The notes: generated from the letters alone by a model not told the origin. A stretch of 64,000 nt of DNA from Porphyra umbilicalis (GCA_002049455.2 KV918840.1:124001-188000); one strand, 5' to 3'; shown: positions 10,245-21,797, counted from the first letter of the stretch. A program made the numbers and translations.

Positions 10245-11765
10245 CGGACGCGGCGGCGGGCACGGCCGAAGAGGATGGTGTTGGCGGCCGCGTCGACGAT
10301 GAGGTTGAGGCGTTTGTGGGATTGGACGCCGAGGAGGAGTGGGACCGCAGTTTGTCGGAGGATGTGCACGTCGGGAAGGTCGAAGATTAGCGGGAGGCCG
10401 GATGTGTCAGTTGTGGTTAGGCGGAGGGAGAGGCGGCCGATGGAGGAGGGCACGTCGTGGCCGAGGGCGTAGCGGGTGGTGGCTGGGCGGAGTGGGGACG
10501 TGGCGGCTTGAGGGTGGCAGCGCAGCCAGGCGTCGCCGAAAATGTCGCCGGGCGTGCCGATATCGGCGATGGCCGTGCGGATGTCGGCTTCGGGGGCGGC
10601 GTAGACAGTGGAGATAGGGAGGATGGGGACGTGCCAGGCGTCATCGCAGTTGTGGTCTTGTAAGGCGGGGGGGGCGTGTTCAGAGAGATTGGCGGCGGGG
10701 ACCGGGGTGGGGGGCGGGGGTGGCAGGATGTCGGCCGTGGACTTTGTTTGTGCCAGGCGGGCGGGGGTCGGGCGGCTAGGGGCGGGCGGGCGGGTGGTGG
10801 GGCAGGTCCGGTCGAAGTGGTCCGTGCCTTGGCAGATGCGACAGGGGTTGGCGGGGCCCGGGCCGCGGTATGGGCGGGCGGGGGAGGTCTCCATGCGGTA
10901 AAGGCGGGAGGCGCCGCTGCGGAAGCGGCGCAAGACGTAGAAGACTTCGTTCGGGTCGCCGTCGGGGGGCACGGTCGTGTCGACCGTCCAATGGTCGTCG
11001 ATGGCTGGGGCGGGGTTGGCGGAGGTGGCGAGGAAGGCGGAGTTGGTGGGGTTGGAGGTGGGAGGTGGCGAGGGCGAGAGCAAGGTGGGGGAACGGATCC
11101 CGGGGGGTCCGTTGGCGAGGAGGAGCTTGGCGCGGGCGGCAAGGTCGTGCGGGTCGGAGTGCTTGGCGGCGGAGATGAGAGAGGCGGCGAACCATTCGCC
11201 GCGCACCGTGTCCATGATCTTGTCGGCCAGCATGTCGGCGGTGTGGTAACGGGGGGGGAGCTGGGATTGGAGCAGGGAGAGGCGGGCGATCATTCGGTCG
11301 AACGTGAGACAGCAGAGTCGTTGAGGAGGACCGGTTCCGAGCGGTATGATGTGGGTAAAGGCCGCGGTTGTCAGAGACCAGGGCGGGGAGGTTGTGCTCG
11401 GAAGGACACGGCGAACGGGATGCAGGATGCGCCCTGGTGGGCGGGTACGGCGAATGCGGCGCAGATGCCGGTGATCGTGGAGCGTGCGCGGTTGTAGGAC
11501 TCGTCGTCGAGGCCGCCGTATTGGCGGTCGGCAGAGTAGTACTGGGCTACGGAGCGGACGGAAGACGACGGAGGCGGCGGGGGGGGCGGGCGGCGGCGTA
11601 CGGATGTGGCGGCGGAGTTGCCGAGGTTGGCGGGGTAGGATGCCGGTGGGACAGAAGGAGGTGAGGTCCGCGGTGAGTGCGGTGTTGAACGAGGAAGGGG
11701 AGCACGGCAGCGGGATGGAGGCCAGCGTGGCGGGGGAGAAGGCTGCGGCGGTGGGCGAGGCGGCA

Positions 11766-11797
<32 letters not shown>

Positions 11798-11881
11798 TTG
11801 GGTGGTGGCTTCGGTGGCGGCCAGGGCGGCAGCGGCAGACCCGGTGGTGTTGGCGGGGTTGAAGCTGGATTGCGGGGGCAT
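9959..11881 (-). pseudogene. copia gag-protease, frame-damaged
   Basis: The 640-codon frame carries a CCHC zinc knuckle (CRICQGTDHFDRTC, about residue 347) and a retropepsin-like stretch with ADIGTPGD and, downstream, PLLLGVQSH. Between roughly 11380 and 11640 the plausible gag sequence (QYGGLDDES and TGICAAFAV) is in a different minus-strand register, while the open frame there turns Arg/Pro-rich. That indicates at least two compensating indels. A Gag made from this frame would lack its normal middle. It runs past the start of pol in the overlapping register. Confidence 0.7.
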
Positions 11882-12171
11882 CGTGGCGAGCGGGCGGGGC
11901 GCGGAGGGGGGGGGGGAGGGGGGCGGGGCGGGGCGTCGGGACGAGGCGACGGGAGGGATGGGCGAGGCGAGGCGGCGGGACGAGACGTGGAGGCAGGTCG
12001 GCGGGGCGTGGTGGCGGGTCCGATCGGCGGGACGGGGCGACGGGTTGAATCGGCGGGGCGGGGCAGGCGCAGCGGTAGTCAGACCGGGCCGGCGCGTGGC
12101 GTGGGCGTAGAAGGACCGGGCGGCGTGGGAGGGCGGGGAGGGGGGGCGTGAACCTCAGCGACGGCGGACCG

Positions 12172-12183
12172 TGGTTGCTACCA
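12172..12183 (-). other. Primer-binding site (initiator-Met tRNA type)
   Basis: Immediately inside the 5' LTR the minus strand reads TGGTAGCAACC. TGGTAnCA is the usual start of copia primer sites complementary to the 3' end of initiator methionyl tRNA. Confidence 0.65.
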
Positions 12184-12378
12184 TGTGAACGCAGAAGAAG
12201 GTTGCCCCGCCGGAGATCGGCGGGGGGACCGGTCGCTGGTGGCGGTTTTATCTAGTGCAGGCGGAATCAATCCAGAGGCGATTCAATCAACATAAATCAC
12301 AGCGGAGATCCAATGCGATATAGCAATTCGGGCGAAAATCGGTCTTGTGGCTCGGGGTTGTAGGCCGAGCATTCCACG
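12184..12378 (-). repeat. 5' LTR of copia element
   Basis: 195 bp, matching 7152-7347. The outer end reads CGTGGAATGC where the other LTR has TGTGGAATGC, a single T-to-C change. It is flanked by CTGGC at 12379-12383. Confidence 0.88.
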
Positions 12379-13225
12379 CTGGCAGCTCTGCCAACGCCAC
12401 ATACTGTACCCCGCCGCCGCGTACGCCGCGGCGGCGGCCGCGACGCGCGCCGCCGTCCAGGCGATTGGCACCCACACCCCCCCCCCCCAAGGCGCCCGCC
12501 GCCGCGGCGGCGGTTACCGCCCGCGGCGACACACGCGCGGCAGCCGCCACCGCGCGCAGACCCGTCGGTGTGGCAACGCCGCGCAGGGTGCCGCGGGCGG
12601 CGGCGGCGTGCCGCCCCGCCCGGGCGCCGCTCGTCAATACGCCGCCGGCGAGGCGGTAGGTGCCTCGCGCGCCGCCGAGGCGTTCCCCGCCCGCCGCCAG
12701 CGCCGCGGTAAGCGCGTCGTCGAGGGCGGCGGCGGGCACATTGGCGGCGGCGGCGAGCGACGCGACGGTCGCCTCGCCGTCGGTTGCGCCGTCGACGGCC
12801 GTCGCCGCGTCGGCGACTGTGTCTGCCATGGCGGCGGCGGACATCGCGTCTCCCCCGCGGCCGGGCAGGAGGGTTCCCCGCGACGCTGCGAGCGCGGCGG
12901 GCACCGCTGCCGCAACCGCGCCCGTGTCAACGCCGACGGCCACCGCGAGGTCCGCCACGCCCGCCCGGCGGGCGGCAGTGGCCGCCGCCGCCACGGCGGC
13001 CGCGAGGCCGTCAGGCGTGTAGAGCGCGTCGCGGGCAATGGTGGGCGTTAGCCGGGGCAGGCGCCCGGTGGTGGCCAGGTGTGCGAGGAGGGACAGGGCG
13101 GTCGCTGTGGAGATGCGGGGGCGGTAAACCAAACCAAACGCTGACAACCCTGCGCTCCCTTCAAGCACGCGTAGCTGCCGCGCGACAGCATCATATGGGG
13201 ACACCACAGGTACGCGTCTTGCGGG
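12379..13225 (-). pseudogene. UFL1-like (UFM1 E3 ligase) N-terminal region, split by copia
   Basis: A minus-strand frame with no stop reads into the copia 5' LTR. Its pattern follows the N-terminal winged-helix part of UFL1, the UFM1-protein ligase. Short blocks line up in order: LYTPDGLA, VADLAVAVGVD, GEATVASLAAAANVP, GTYRLAGGVLTSGARAGRH and VQYVALAEL. Across the insertion, minus-strand bases from 7151 down continue the same register for about 17 codons to a TGA at 7085-7087. No ATG at a sensible start is visible; the upstream open stretch is low-complexity, so the first exon or start lies elsewhere. Lineage identification rests on eye alignment only. Alternatives are another winged-helix repeat protein, or a chance Ala-rich frame. 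Confidence 0.45.
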
Positions 13226-14719
13226 TTTTACACCGCCAAAGACGCGGCCCAGGCCGCCAAGGTGTAGAACCTCGTGCGCCTCTGTGGCCGCCCGATCCGC
13301 GTGTCGGCGACGGGCGGCGGCGGCGACGGCGGCAACGGCGGCGGCAGCGGCGGCGGCGGCGCCACGCTCCTTGTCGGCCACTCCGCGTCCGAGGGGGACG
13401 GGGCGACTCGGCGACGTGTCTTCGCTGCATTGACCCCGTCCTGGACGTGCGCCTCGGGCTCCCTCCGCTTTGACGCTGTGCGCGTGGCCACGTTTCGCAG
13501 CGGCGACGGGCGATAGGGGGCCGTTTTTCCGCGGCCAGTTGCTCGGCGGATGCGGGGGCTGGCTGGCTACGCCGGCACGGCCGCCACGACCGCCGCGAAC
13601 GCAGCGGCGGCGGCGGCGGCCGCTGCTGGTGGCGCTGCCACCGCCGGTGGTGGCGGCGGCGGTGGCGGTGGCGGCGGTGGCGGCGGTGGCGGTGGCGGCT
13701 ACCCCCTGCCCCACATCCGACGACCTCGGCCCCCCGGTCAGGGTGCACCCCCCCCCGCTCTGCAGCGGCCGCGCCCTCACCTCCCCCCCCCCCAGAGTAC
13801 GGGTACCCCCCCCCCCCCCCCAGCAATGTCGGGCGGGGTCCTCCGCTCGGGCGCGGCGCCCCCCACCAGCCTTGTGGTCCGCCGCCGCCAGGCGGCGGCA
13901 GCCGTCCCCGCTTCTAAGGCAGTCCGCGCGGCTCCTCGCCAGGCGGGCTGCCGGTCGGCCCCCCCCCCGCGCCCGTGGCGGGGGACTGACGGCCGCTTCC
14001 CGCGCGGGGGCGCGGCTGCCGCCAGCCGCCACCGCACGGGGGCCTGCAGACGCCGGGCGGGCCAGCGTTAAGGGGGGGGGGCGGGTACCCTCGGGGGGGG
14101 GGGCAGAGGGGGGGGGGGGTTGGTTCAACCGGGGGGGGGGGGGGGGGCACCCAGACGCTGGGGCCCACCGGGGGGGGGGGGTCGGCGTAGGGATGGGGGG
14201 GGGGGATCGGCGTCGGGATGGGGGGGGGTGCCCGCGCCGCCCGCGCCGGCTGAGCGCGGCCGCCCGCCGCCGTGCCGCCGTCTGCGGGGGCGGTGGGCCC
14301 GCCGGGCGGGCCACCGCCGCCGCCTCCCCTTGCCGGGCCTCTGCAGCCGCTGCCGCCGCCGCCGCAAGCGGGGCGGCCGCGCTGGGCGGCCGCGTGGCGC
14401 CGCGGCCGGCGACGCGGCGGCCGCGTGGGTGACGGCGGCGGTGGGGGTGTGCGCGTTTGGGGGGGGGCGGCGGTCGGCGCCGCCGCCTCGCTGTTGAGCT
14501 GTGAGGGGCAGCAGCAGCGGGGCGCTGCCGGCATCCGTCATGGACCGTGGGCGGTCGTGTTGACGCCACCGTCCTTGTCCGCCTGCCCTGCTTTGGTGCG
14601 CCCGCTGTGCGCCTCACACCGCGCGGGTTGAACCAGGATCCTTTGAGCGCTCGTCCCAAAAGAGGCCTTCTTGTGGCTGCCGATCCCCCTTCGTGTGCGA
14701 CACGGCTGTGCAAGTGCAG
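13226..14719. other. Homopolymer and GGC-repeat rich DNA
   Basis: Contains GGC trinucleotide runs (about 13600-13700) and a dense series of G9-G16 and C8-C14 tracts (about 13740-14240). Long frames on both strands are open only because of composition (Pro/Arg/Gly/Ala). No reliable gene. The plus-strand G tracts between 14070 and 14240 have strong quadruplex-forming character. Confidence 0.5.
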
Positions 14720-15525
14720 TACACAGCGAGACGGATGCTCGTCCTTATTTAATCCTAGCCGCAAAATCGAGAAATCCACGGGATAAGACTGAGGATCGGT
14801 TTTCCCATACAGCCACATCGATTCTCGAGGTTGGTTCGACGCGTTTCTAAGATCGTACTGTATTGATCCACAGATTGGCTCAGGACCGTCTGTCAGTTAT
14901 TCCGAAGGATCGTCCTGAGGCGATCCCAAACCCGATGTGGGGCGAGACATGGAATTAATCAGCACTCTATCCTGCGAGCTCTTCCAGTGCTCCCGTCTAG
15001 TCTATCCTGAAGATCATCGTGAGGATCATCTGCGGAATCTTCAGGAACAGTCCCCCAGATAGTCGTCAGGATCAAACTGAGAACCAGGCAACGGACTAGC
15101 CCATGGCAGGAGCAGTTGCACAAGTGGACACGTCGCTTTGTCGCCCAAGTGCGGTTGATCTTGGAGGGTCTTGCAACCGGGAACGACGCAAAACGTACAG
15201 ATCTGACTACCGGAACGTCGCTCGTCTCTGGCGCACGCACCTGAGTCTCGGGAGAGCCTCGGCGTGGTGCATTGCCTCTGCACCGCCCTCCTCCGACGTT
15301 TCTCTTGCAACCTTGTCCTTGTACGCTGCTGTTATCGTACTGCCCCCGCTCCGTGCATATGCCCAGCTCGTGGTGTCACCTCTCCTCGCGTCGCACTGTG
15401 TACCGTCTCTATATGAGGATCTCTTTGTTCTGCTTTCCCTCTGTGGTTGCGTTCTTGAGTTTGACCGTCTTATGCTTGACTATCCGTGTACACAAAAGGC
15501 CTCTCCCTGGACTGACGTCTAGTGT

Positions 15526-18500
15526 GTGTCACTACCACTAAACTTGGGTGACTGCCCGTGCTCTTACAGAACGAGTTATTCCGCAGTGTACGACCACGGC
15601 ACAAAAGAAGACATGAAGCGTCGCCGGCGTGGCCCGCGAGGTGCTGCCTTCTTTCATCTCAATGATGGGAACCTATTGCACATGGAAGAGCAGCAAGCGT
15701 CATCAGGCTCGGCTGCCCGTACTGGCGGCTTGGAGGATCCTGAAAGCAGCGTCGCAAACCAAACCCCAGATGATTCAGGCACCAGGGAGGCACCAGCGCA
15801 TTCTGTGGGAGACTATGAGGACATTGCTCTATCCTCCGACTCTGGGCGTGACGGGTGTCCCTCAGATGACTCGGAATTCTCCTTCGAGGGGGACCGCGAT
15901 CGTGGGGGCTTTGTATCATGTCGCGAGTTCGTGTGCTTCGGTTACCTGTACGGCAGAGCGCGCGTCACGCTGAGGCAGTACGACATTATGCGAGAGGCAG
16001 AAAACTCCTTTGATCCGACAGAAAAATGGCCGTCGCGGTGGCGCTTGCGAAAACTGCGCGAGCACATGTTGAAGTCTGCAAGACCCCTACGACGGGAGAC
16101 GACAACACGCCAGCTACCTGTTGGAAAAGGGAAAGCCATGCGTAAACTGCCGAACGTGGAAGTGTCGTACATCACGTTTTCTGAGCACATAAAGAGGGAC
16201 TTTGCGGATCCTGTAACAGCAGCACTGTTCCACAACAAAGGGGACTCTCGAATGGGCACTGTCGAGCGACCGGCCGAGTTCTTTCAAACAGTGGCGGCCA
16301 GGGACCCCGCCAGGGTTAATGTGAACAGGGTCTTCTTCCGTGACGAACACAGCTTTGACATTGGATGCACCGCCAAGATCTCTTTTGATGAAGCGACCGT
16401 GTTCGAGGCCCGCTTGTTAAGCACCTCCATGGCGCCTGACGGATGCGTAACCATATCGGCGTCCACGTATGCTCCTGAACGCACGTTGCGGGTAGGTGAC
16501 TCACTCGCGCTGTTTGAGGCGCTCCCCGGGTTTATGCCGCCAGAGCGCTGGGCGTCCTGTTTCACGGAAGAGCGCCGTGTTACGCTACGCTTCACGCGGT
16601 CCGGTGGCGTGTTTGTTATCGCCGTACGGGAGTCCACCGAGCATGAAAAGAATTCATGGTCAGCTTTGACTGCCACCAGCCCCTTAGAGCTGTCACATGT
16701 GCCTCAGCCCTGCGAAGACAACCTTTCCGAGAAGGACCCGTATGTGCTGTACGTGTCGCTCTACGGCGACGAGTTCAATGTGCATAAGCGTCGCCGCGGA
16801 AGCCTGGAGGGCTACTACGGGGGTTACACATCGCTGTGCTTGCAGGATCGTGCGTATTCTGTCCGTCCTCTCTTTTACCTCCCCCCAGGAGCAAGCCCGG
16901 ATGCCCTGCTCAAAAAAATCGTCGACGACTTGATAATAGCAGGTAAGGAGGGCTTGGCTGTCTATGACGCCTTCAAAAACGAGAGTGTTGTCATTCGGGT
17001 GTACCTGTGCCTCGGTGTATTTGATTTCCCCATGGCCGCCAAGTTCTCCAACTCAATAGGCGCCCCAGGCACAGAGCACTGCACAAGCTGCGACATTGTG
17101 CAAACAAAAACACACACAGAAAGGAAGGAGAGAGCGATGAGCAGCACGGTATCTTTCAACGTGAAGGACTCACGGTACTCAAGAACGCAAGAGCGAACTT
17201 CTCTCATCATGTCTGTCATAAAGAACAAACCGGGACTATCGACAGACGCAGTGAAGGACGCACTCCTCTTGAATGGCATTACGGACAAGACAGGCAGTCT
17301 AATGATGCGCCTGGCCGAGGCCCGGGGACCTGGGACGTTTGACATACACGAGCACGTCATAGTTGCTCCTTCACATCTACTATACTACAACATCGGCTCA
17401 CACCTCCTGATGGAAGCGTACGAGGCGCTCTCAGTTGAGCAGCGAGACAAGTTCATGCGGGAAATGCGCCGAAGTGCGAAGCATGTTCCAACACACACGA
17501 TCCTGTCCTCATTCGAGCCAGAAAAAATGGGTGGCACAACTCTGTCAATGTCAGACTATGCAGTGCTGATCACAGTAGGTCCCACTGTCATACAGTACCT
17601 TGTGCACAGCACGGCCACGTCACCTCACGCACGTGCTGCTCTCAGAGGTCTCAAGGCCCTGCGACGGTTTTCCACGGCACTGTTCTATGTGCCAACACTC
17701 TATTCGGACGGGGAGAAGGCCATGAGAGAGCGGCCGACCGTCGCTGAGCTCCAAGTTATGGGCGAGAGCCTCATGATTTAGCTGCGTCGACTATTACCCT
17801 TTAACGGCAGTTGGGAGAGACCGTCCGTACATCGTGTACTGGAACTGTTATATCGCACCCTCCCACTTGCGCAGCTGGGGTCAGCGATATGTGGGCTCAT
17901 TTTCGAGAAGTTCCACCATCATTCGAAGCGGGAGGTGAGCCAGAGTAACAGTCGGAACCCCGCTGAGTACTCCATGCAAAGGTGGAGAGACACAGAGCAG
18001 TACTCACGGGTTCTTTCCATGCCCGGCGCACATGGGATTCCTGCTTCGTGGCTTCTTGGTCAAGAAGGCCAGCCACTGAAGTCTGTCACTTTTCATAGCC
18101 TCGGTCCTCACAAACGACAATCACTGTCCACCAACATGCGCTGGCGTCCACGAACAGCCGCGCGTACGGTTCTGGGATCCACGGAGGAGTTCTGGCGAAG
18201 TCGTGCGCCCAACGCAACTCTGGCATTCTGGCGTCAAGCCACGCAAGCGCATCGACCGTCTGTCCTCCGAGAAGGGTCCACAGTGTCTCTGCATAAGAAC
18301 GGAGCCACCCCCGAACACGAGTCCGGCTCCGATCTGTTGGATAGCAGAGAATTGCGCTTTGTCCGTGTGCAGTCCATTGGAACAATCGATGGCGAGCTCC
18401 ATGTCGCCTGTGAGACCTGGAAGATACCAGCGATGGCATTCAGCGTCTTGGGACAGCCCGCTGAAGTCACAATCGACACTGAAGCTGGATTGTCTTTGAT

Positions 18501-18600
18501 ACCAGCTGACCATGTGAGACTACTTGCCTTCGTTCTGCCCTGCGGGCAGCACAACGTGATGTTCACCAAGAGATCTGGCTTCCACTTCAAGAGTGGATGA
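15526..18600 (+). pseudogene. E1 copy 1 transposase, one nonsense codon
   Basis: Identical in length to the 1024-residue copy 2 protein. The only lesion is a TAG at 17779-17781 where copy 2 has GAG. The frame stays open after it to the TGA at 18598-18600, with no indel along 3075 bases. About twenty other residue differences are visible between copies. The truncated product (751 residues) keeps the first Asp block and the CxxC but loses the C-terminal Glu region (see copy 2). The mutation is therefore likely inactivating and recent. Confidence 0.85.
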
Positions 18601-18845
18601 CTGGGGGCGTTTTTGCCAATGCGGCTGCGCTAGGATGGGGCTGAGTGAAAGAGCATATTGTGTTCTCTGGATGTATCACCTCACCCAGCAAAACGAGCAA
18701 TATTGTCAAGGCAGTATCACACGAAAAGGTAGATGAAAAAAGCACACAAACCTCCACGCCCCACCGGGAACATCGGAAGTAAGAGCTCAGGACCCGGAGA
18801 CTATCAAACAAAAGAAAATCAGTGGTAACCAGAAACATGTCTTAT
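18601..18845. other. Gap between convergent E1 genes
   Basis: About 245 bases between the two stop codons. It is AT-richer than its surroundings and would hold both 3' ends. The same gap is present at 36591-36835 in copy 2. Confidence 0.5.
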
Positions 18846-21797
18846 TCAAGAGGCACCCTTCCGCCCCCCCCCCCCGAGCACCTTCAGCTTGTCCACCAAC
18901 AGGTACACGCTGCTGTTGGACAGCCGCTGCACCAGCACAGGAGCATGGCATCCGGCCAGGTCCTTAGAAGTCGGAAGACCCTGGCGGAGCCGATCGTGCT
19001 CTGCATCGAACATGACAGGTGCACACCGCCAGCAGCACAGTGGCGCGTTAGGAACCGCATCATCACCGAGCTGCTCAATGCACGCCGGGCAGACAACCGC
19101 AGAAATCCATGTGACCACACCACAGTGAGGGCATGAAGCGCCGTCAACAGAGTAGTCTGTAGCAGTTCCCTCCATCTCGTTCGGGAGCACTAAGGGCTCA
19201 CCCTCCGGCTGGATCGCATTTTCGACGATAAACCGCTGAACAGCTCGTGATGTGCTTCCAAGGGCCACAGCAGTGGGCTTTTTGCCTCCCCAGCCTGGCT
19301 GAGAGTCCACTTCCATGAAGGTAACAACACTGTTGAGGTACTCTTCTAAGTACGACACCATCACGGCGACATCTCGTCGGAACTCTGCTGGCTCCCACGC
19401 TTCATAGGTCTTTGCATCGCCGCACCACCACTCCCCGTCGGCTAGCTTCTGAGCGGCAAGCACCAGCAACTTTTCGAAAGGGATGTGGATTGTGAGCTTC
19501 GTACGCCAGTGTGCGGCATGTTCTATCGCATAGGAGAGCCAACCCGTGCATGCCAGGTTCACCGCAGAGGCTATGTTTGGTCCCCCGTTGAAACCACTGT
19601 GCAGTACTCCATACCCCGTTACAACAAAGTCCCCAGTCTCCATCGTGTGGAACCCCACGCGAACGCCATGCGCTAGAAACAGAGTCGCAGGCCAAAGGCA
19701 CGCTTTCACGGCGAGTACCTCCCATACATCTCCTCCAGCCGCTGCCAGTACAGCGGGGTCCATGTGTTCTCGCATGACGCGCTCGGCTCGCGGACGTTCG
19801 GGGGCAGGAATAAAAAACCAAAACTTATTTGAGCCCTTCTGCAAGTACGATGAGGACTGCAGCAGACTGTCCTCCACGTGCCAGCTGAAGTGGGACCCTC
19901 TGGTCCCAGCGTAAAGCAGGTTGGTGTTGATCCCTTCGTACGTAGACGCGGCACCGAGCATGGTGTGGTGGTTTAGAGTGCGTGGATTCTCAAAGCGCTC
20001 ACGAGGAGGAACAGGAGCCGCTATGGCGGTACAGGAAGGGTCGCCAAGGCTCCTGCTGCACCCATCCTCGTTTCGAGGTGACATATCTGAAAGATAGTAC
20101 ACATCGATTGGTCTTGGCTCACCGCCCATCACCATCTTCTCGTTCCGACCAGCGGTCACCTGTTGCACCCATGTGACGCTCGGATCATTCACACTGCTGA
20201 GGAAGCGTTTCACACCAAAGTCTTTGTACTCGGCTCGAAGGGAAGCTGCGCTCTCGCTGACCTTTCGGTTGAGTTCCGTAGCAGACAACCGCTTTTCCCG
20301 TTCTGACGGCAGCTGAGCCCTCAACTCTTTGCGTTTCACACTAGAGTCGGCCGCAGGCCTGCCAAAGAATGCGTCACTCACAATGGTCGGGTATTGTGGG
20401 AAGGTCTGAACGCGCACCCTGAGCTTATCCCCGGTACGTCGCTTGGGCATGCGACTGGACGGAGGACGCCTCTCGGGGGCTACTACTCGGAAAACGTGAG
20501 CACCAAATGTCCGAATCGACGCAATCTTTGATCGAATCAGACCGTGCATTCCGAATTCAGGAACCGATGTCAATTCGGTAACAGGTGCTGAGTGGAACTG
20601 CATGACATGTCGTGACGAGGACCCAACCGCCTGGGCAGACGCCTGCCCTTCGTCGTGATGTGCTGCTGCCGGGCCACGCGCCTCATTGGCATGTGAGCCG
20701 CGGGTTAAGGGGGCATGTACTTCTCTGGCAGCATCAACATCGTGCTTGATAGCACCTTCTCGGCGCTCGGCCGTGGTTTCACGGCGGCGGCTGACCTCTG
20801 GGGCACCTTTGACGTGGTCTGGGCAGTGTTTTTTCGTCGTAGCGTTGTCGGACACAGGCCCGAGCTGCATTGCCCTCTCGATGTACGGTACGTACGACGA
20901 CCCGGAGCGTCCAGGTTTGCCTCTGAAGCATGTAGAGGAGAGGGCCTCTGAAATAAACCTGAGGTCCTCCGCGTCCAAGCTGGATAACGGATCGTCATGG
21001 CGCGAGGCAGAGACTCCACTAAACAGAGACAAATCACCCCCGAGTTGACCACCTCCCACATCACAACCGCTACCGCCATCATCGTCCTGATCGTCGGCAG
21101 CTGCAGCGTCGGTGGCCACATGTCGCGCGTCTCCAGCAGCTCCGTCATGATGGCGTCGATCGCGTGGGCGAGCGACAACGTGTCGATCGCCGTGCGCGGC
21201 GGCGTCGACACGGGTGTCGACGGCGCCGCCACCTACGCCGTCACGGGCGGCGGCGTCTTGTTCTCGATGCACATGAACACCATCAACAGCAACTCCACCA
21301 TCACGGCGTCGGTCGTGCGTGCGTGTTGCGAGGTCTCCATCGCCGTCGACGGCGGCGTCAGCACGGGCTCCGACATCGCGGCCTTCTACTCCAACACGGG
21401 TGTCGGCATCGTGACGTCGCTTCACATGATAGCCATCAACGACAACTCCACCAGCACGGCGTCGGTCCTGCGCGCGTGCACCAACTCGTCCATCGCCGTC
21501 CACGGCCGCAACATCTCGTTCGCCGTCGCCGGCCGCTGCTGGCAGCGTCCACCGGGTGCCTGCAGGCACATGTGACTCATCAACAACGGCTCCACGATCA
21601 CGGCGTCGGCCGTGCGCGGTGTGGCAACTTTCGATCGTCGTCGAGGGCGCCGCCGCCGGCGTCACGACGGGCGACGACTGCGCCGCCGCCTCGCCTGTCA
21701 CCGTCGTTACTGTCGGGCCTTTGATGCACGTGTGACGAAAGTACAACATCGCCACGATCACGGCGTTGGCCTTGCGCGCATGGGACCACTTCGGCAT
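18846..21797 (-). CDS. E1 JmjC-domain oxygenase (putative demethylase), open in copy 1
   Basis: A 983-codon frame. Residues to about 270 are Asp/Arg/His/Gly repeats. A basic linker follows, then a JmjC domain at about 620-760. Fe(II) ligands are visible as His640 and Glu642 in SHFSWHVEDS and His733 in GVLHSGFNGG. Around them are KFWFFIP, GDFVVTGY and IASAVNLA, the arrangement of KDM4/KDM5-type histone lysine demethylases (Fe/2-oxoglutarate enzymes acting on chromatin). The C-terminus (about 890-935) is Cys-rich: CPHC, CPAC and CCWRC, probably zinc-binding. No JmjN domain is obvious. The start at 21797 is formal, since the element is truncated upstream and copy 2 has a much longer N-terminus. 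Substrate unknown; protein hydroxylase activity is possible instead. Confidence 0.75.
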   Translation of the reverse strand: MPKWSHARKANAVIVAMLYFRHTCIKGPTVTTVTGEAAAQSSPVVTPAAAPSTTIESCHTAHGRRRDRGAVVDESHVPAGTRWTLPAAAGDGERDVAAVDGDGRVGARAQDRRRAGGVVVDGYHVKRRHDADTRVGVEGRDVGARADAAVDGDGDLATRTHDRRRDGGVAVDGVHVHREQDAAARDGVGGGAVDTRVDAAAHGDRHVVARPRDRRHHDGAAGDARHVATDAAAADDQDDDGGSGCDVGGGQLGGDLSLFSGVSASRHDDPLSSLDAEDLRFISEALSSTCFRGKPGRSGSSYVPYIERAMQLGPVSDNATTKKHCPDHVKGAPEVSRRRETTAERREGAIKHDVDAAREVHAPLTRGSHANEARGPAAAHHDEGQASAQAVGSSSRHVMQFHSAPVTELTSVPEFGMHGLIRSKIASIRTFGAHVFRVVAPERRPPSSRMPKRRTGDKLRVRVQTFPQYPTIVSDAFFGRPAADSSVKRKELRAQLPSEREKRLSATELNRKVSESAASLRAEYKDFGVKRFLSSVNDPSVTWVQQVTAGRNEKMVMGGEPRPIDVYYLSDMSPRNEDGCSRSLGDPSCTAIAAPVPPRERFENPRTLNHHTMLGAASTYEGINTNLLYAGTRGSHFSWHVEDSLLQSSSYLQKGSNKFWFFIPAPERPRAERVMREHMDPAVLAAAGGDVWEVLAVKACLWPATLFLAHGVRVGFHTMETGDFVVTGYGVLHSGFNGGPNIASAVNLACTGWLSYAIEHAAHWRTKLTIHIPFEKLLVLAAQKLADGEWWCGDAKTYEAWEPAEFRRDVAVMVSYLEEYLNSVVTFMEVDSQPGWGGKKPTAVALGSTSRAVQRFIVENAIQPEGEPLVLPNEMEGTATDYSVDGASCPHCGVVTWISAVVCPACIEQLGDDAVPNAPLCCWRCAPVMFDAEHDRLRQGLPTSKDLAGCHAPVLVQRLSNSSVYLLVDKLKVLGGGGRKGAS

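Larger units (their letters stand above)
7152..12378 (-). mobile_element. Complete Ty1/copia LTR retrotransposon
   Basis: The element reads right to left. It has two LTRs (195-196 bp), a primer-binding site directly inside the 5' LTR, a purine tract next to the 3' LTR, and 5-bp duplications CTGGC at 7147-7151 and 12379-12383. Domain order gag, protease, integrase, reverse transcriptase, RNase H is the copia order. The LTRs differ at roughly ten positions by eye, so insertion is fairly recent, yet gag carries frame breaks. It sits inside a minus-strand host frame (UFL1-like). It could belong to the GalEa group of aquatic copia elements, but the sequence alone does not prove this. Confidence 0.9.

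Noticed and set aside
13470..14432. 320-codon plus-strand Pro/Arg-rich frame
   Set aside because: Open only because of G/C homopolymers and GGC repeats.
12287..14818. 843-codon minus-strand frame read as one protein
   Set aside because: It runs from E1 left-end DNA through homopolymers into an LTR; only the 12379-13225 part looks protein-like.
20997..21575. Plus-strand frame of 192 codons with Ser/Val/Asn-rich, surface-protein-like repeats
   Set aside because: It is antisense to the 153-bp repeats of the JmjC gene, where several frames are open; the JmjC register continues into the catalytic domain.
18846..21797. Host JmjC gene merely flanked by a transposon
   Set aside because: The same gene pair with the same spacing recurs at 31558-42420, so it moves with the element.
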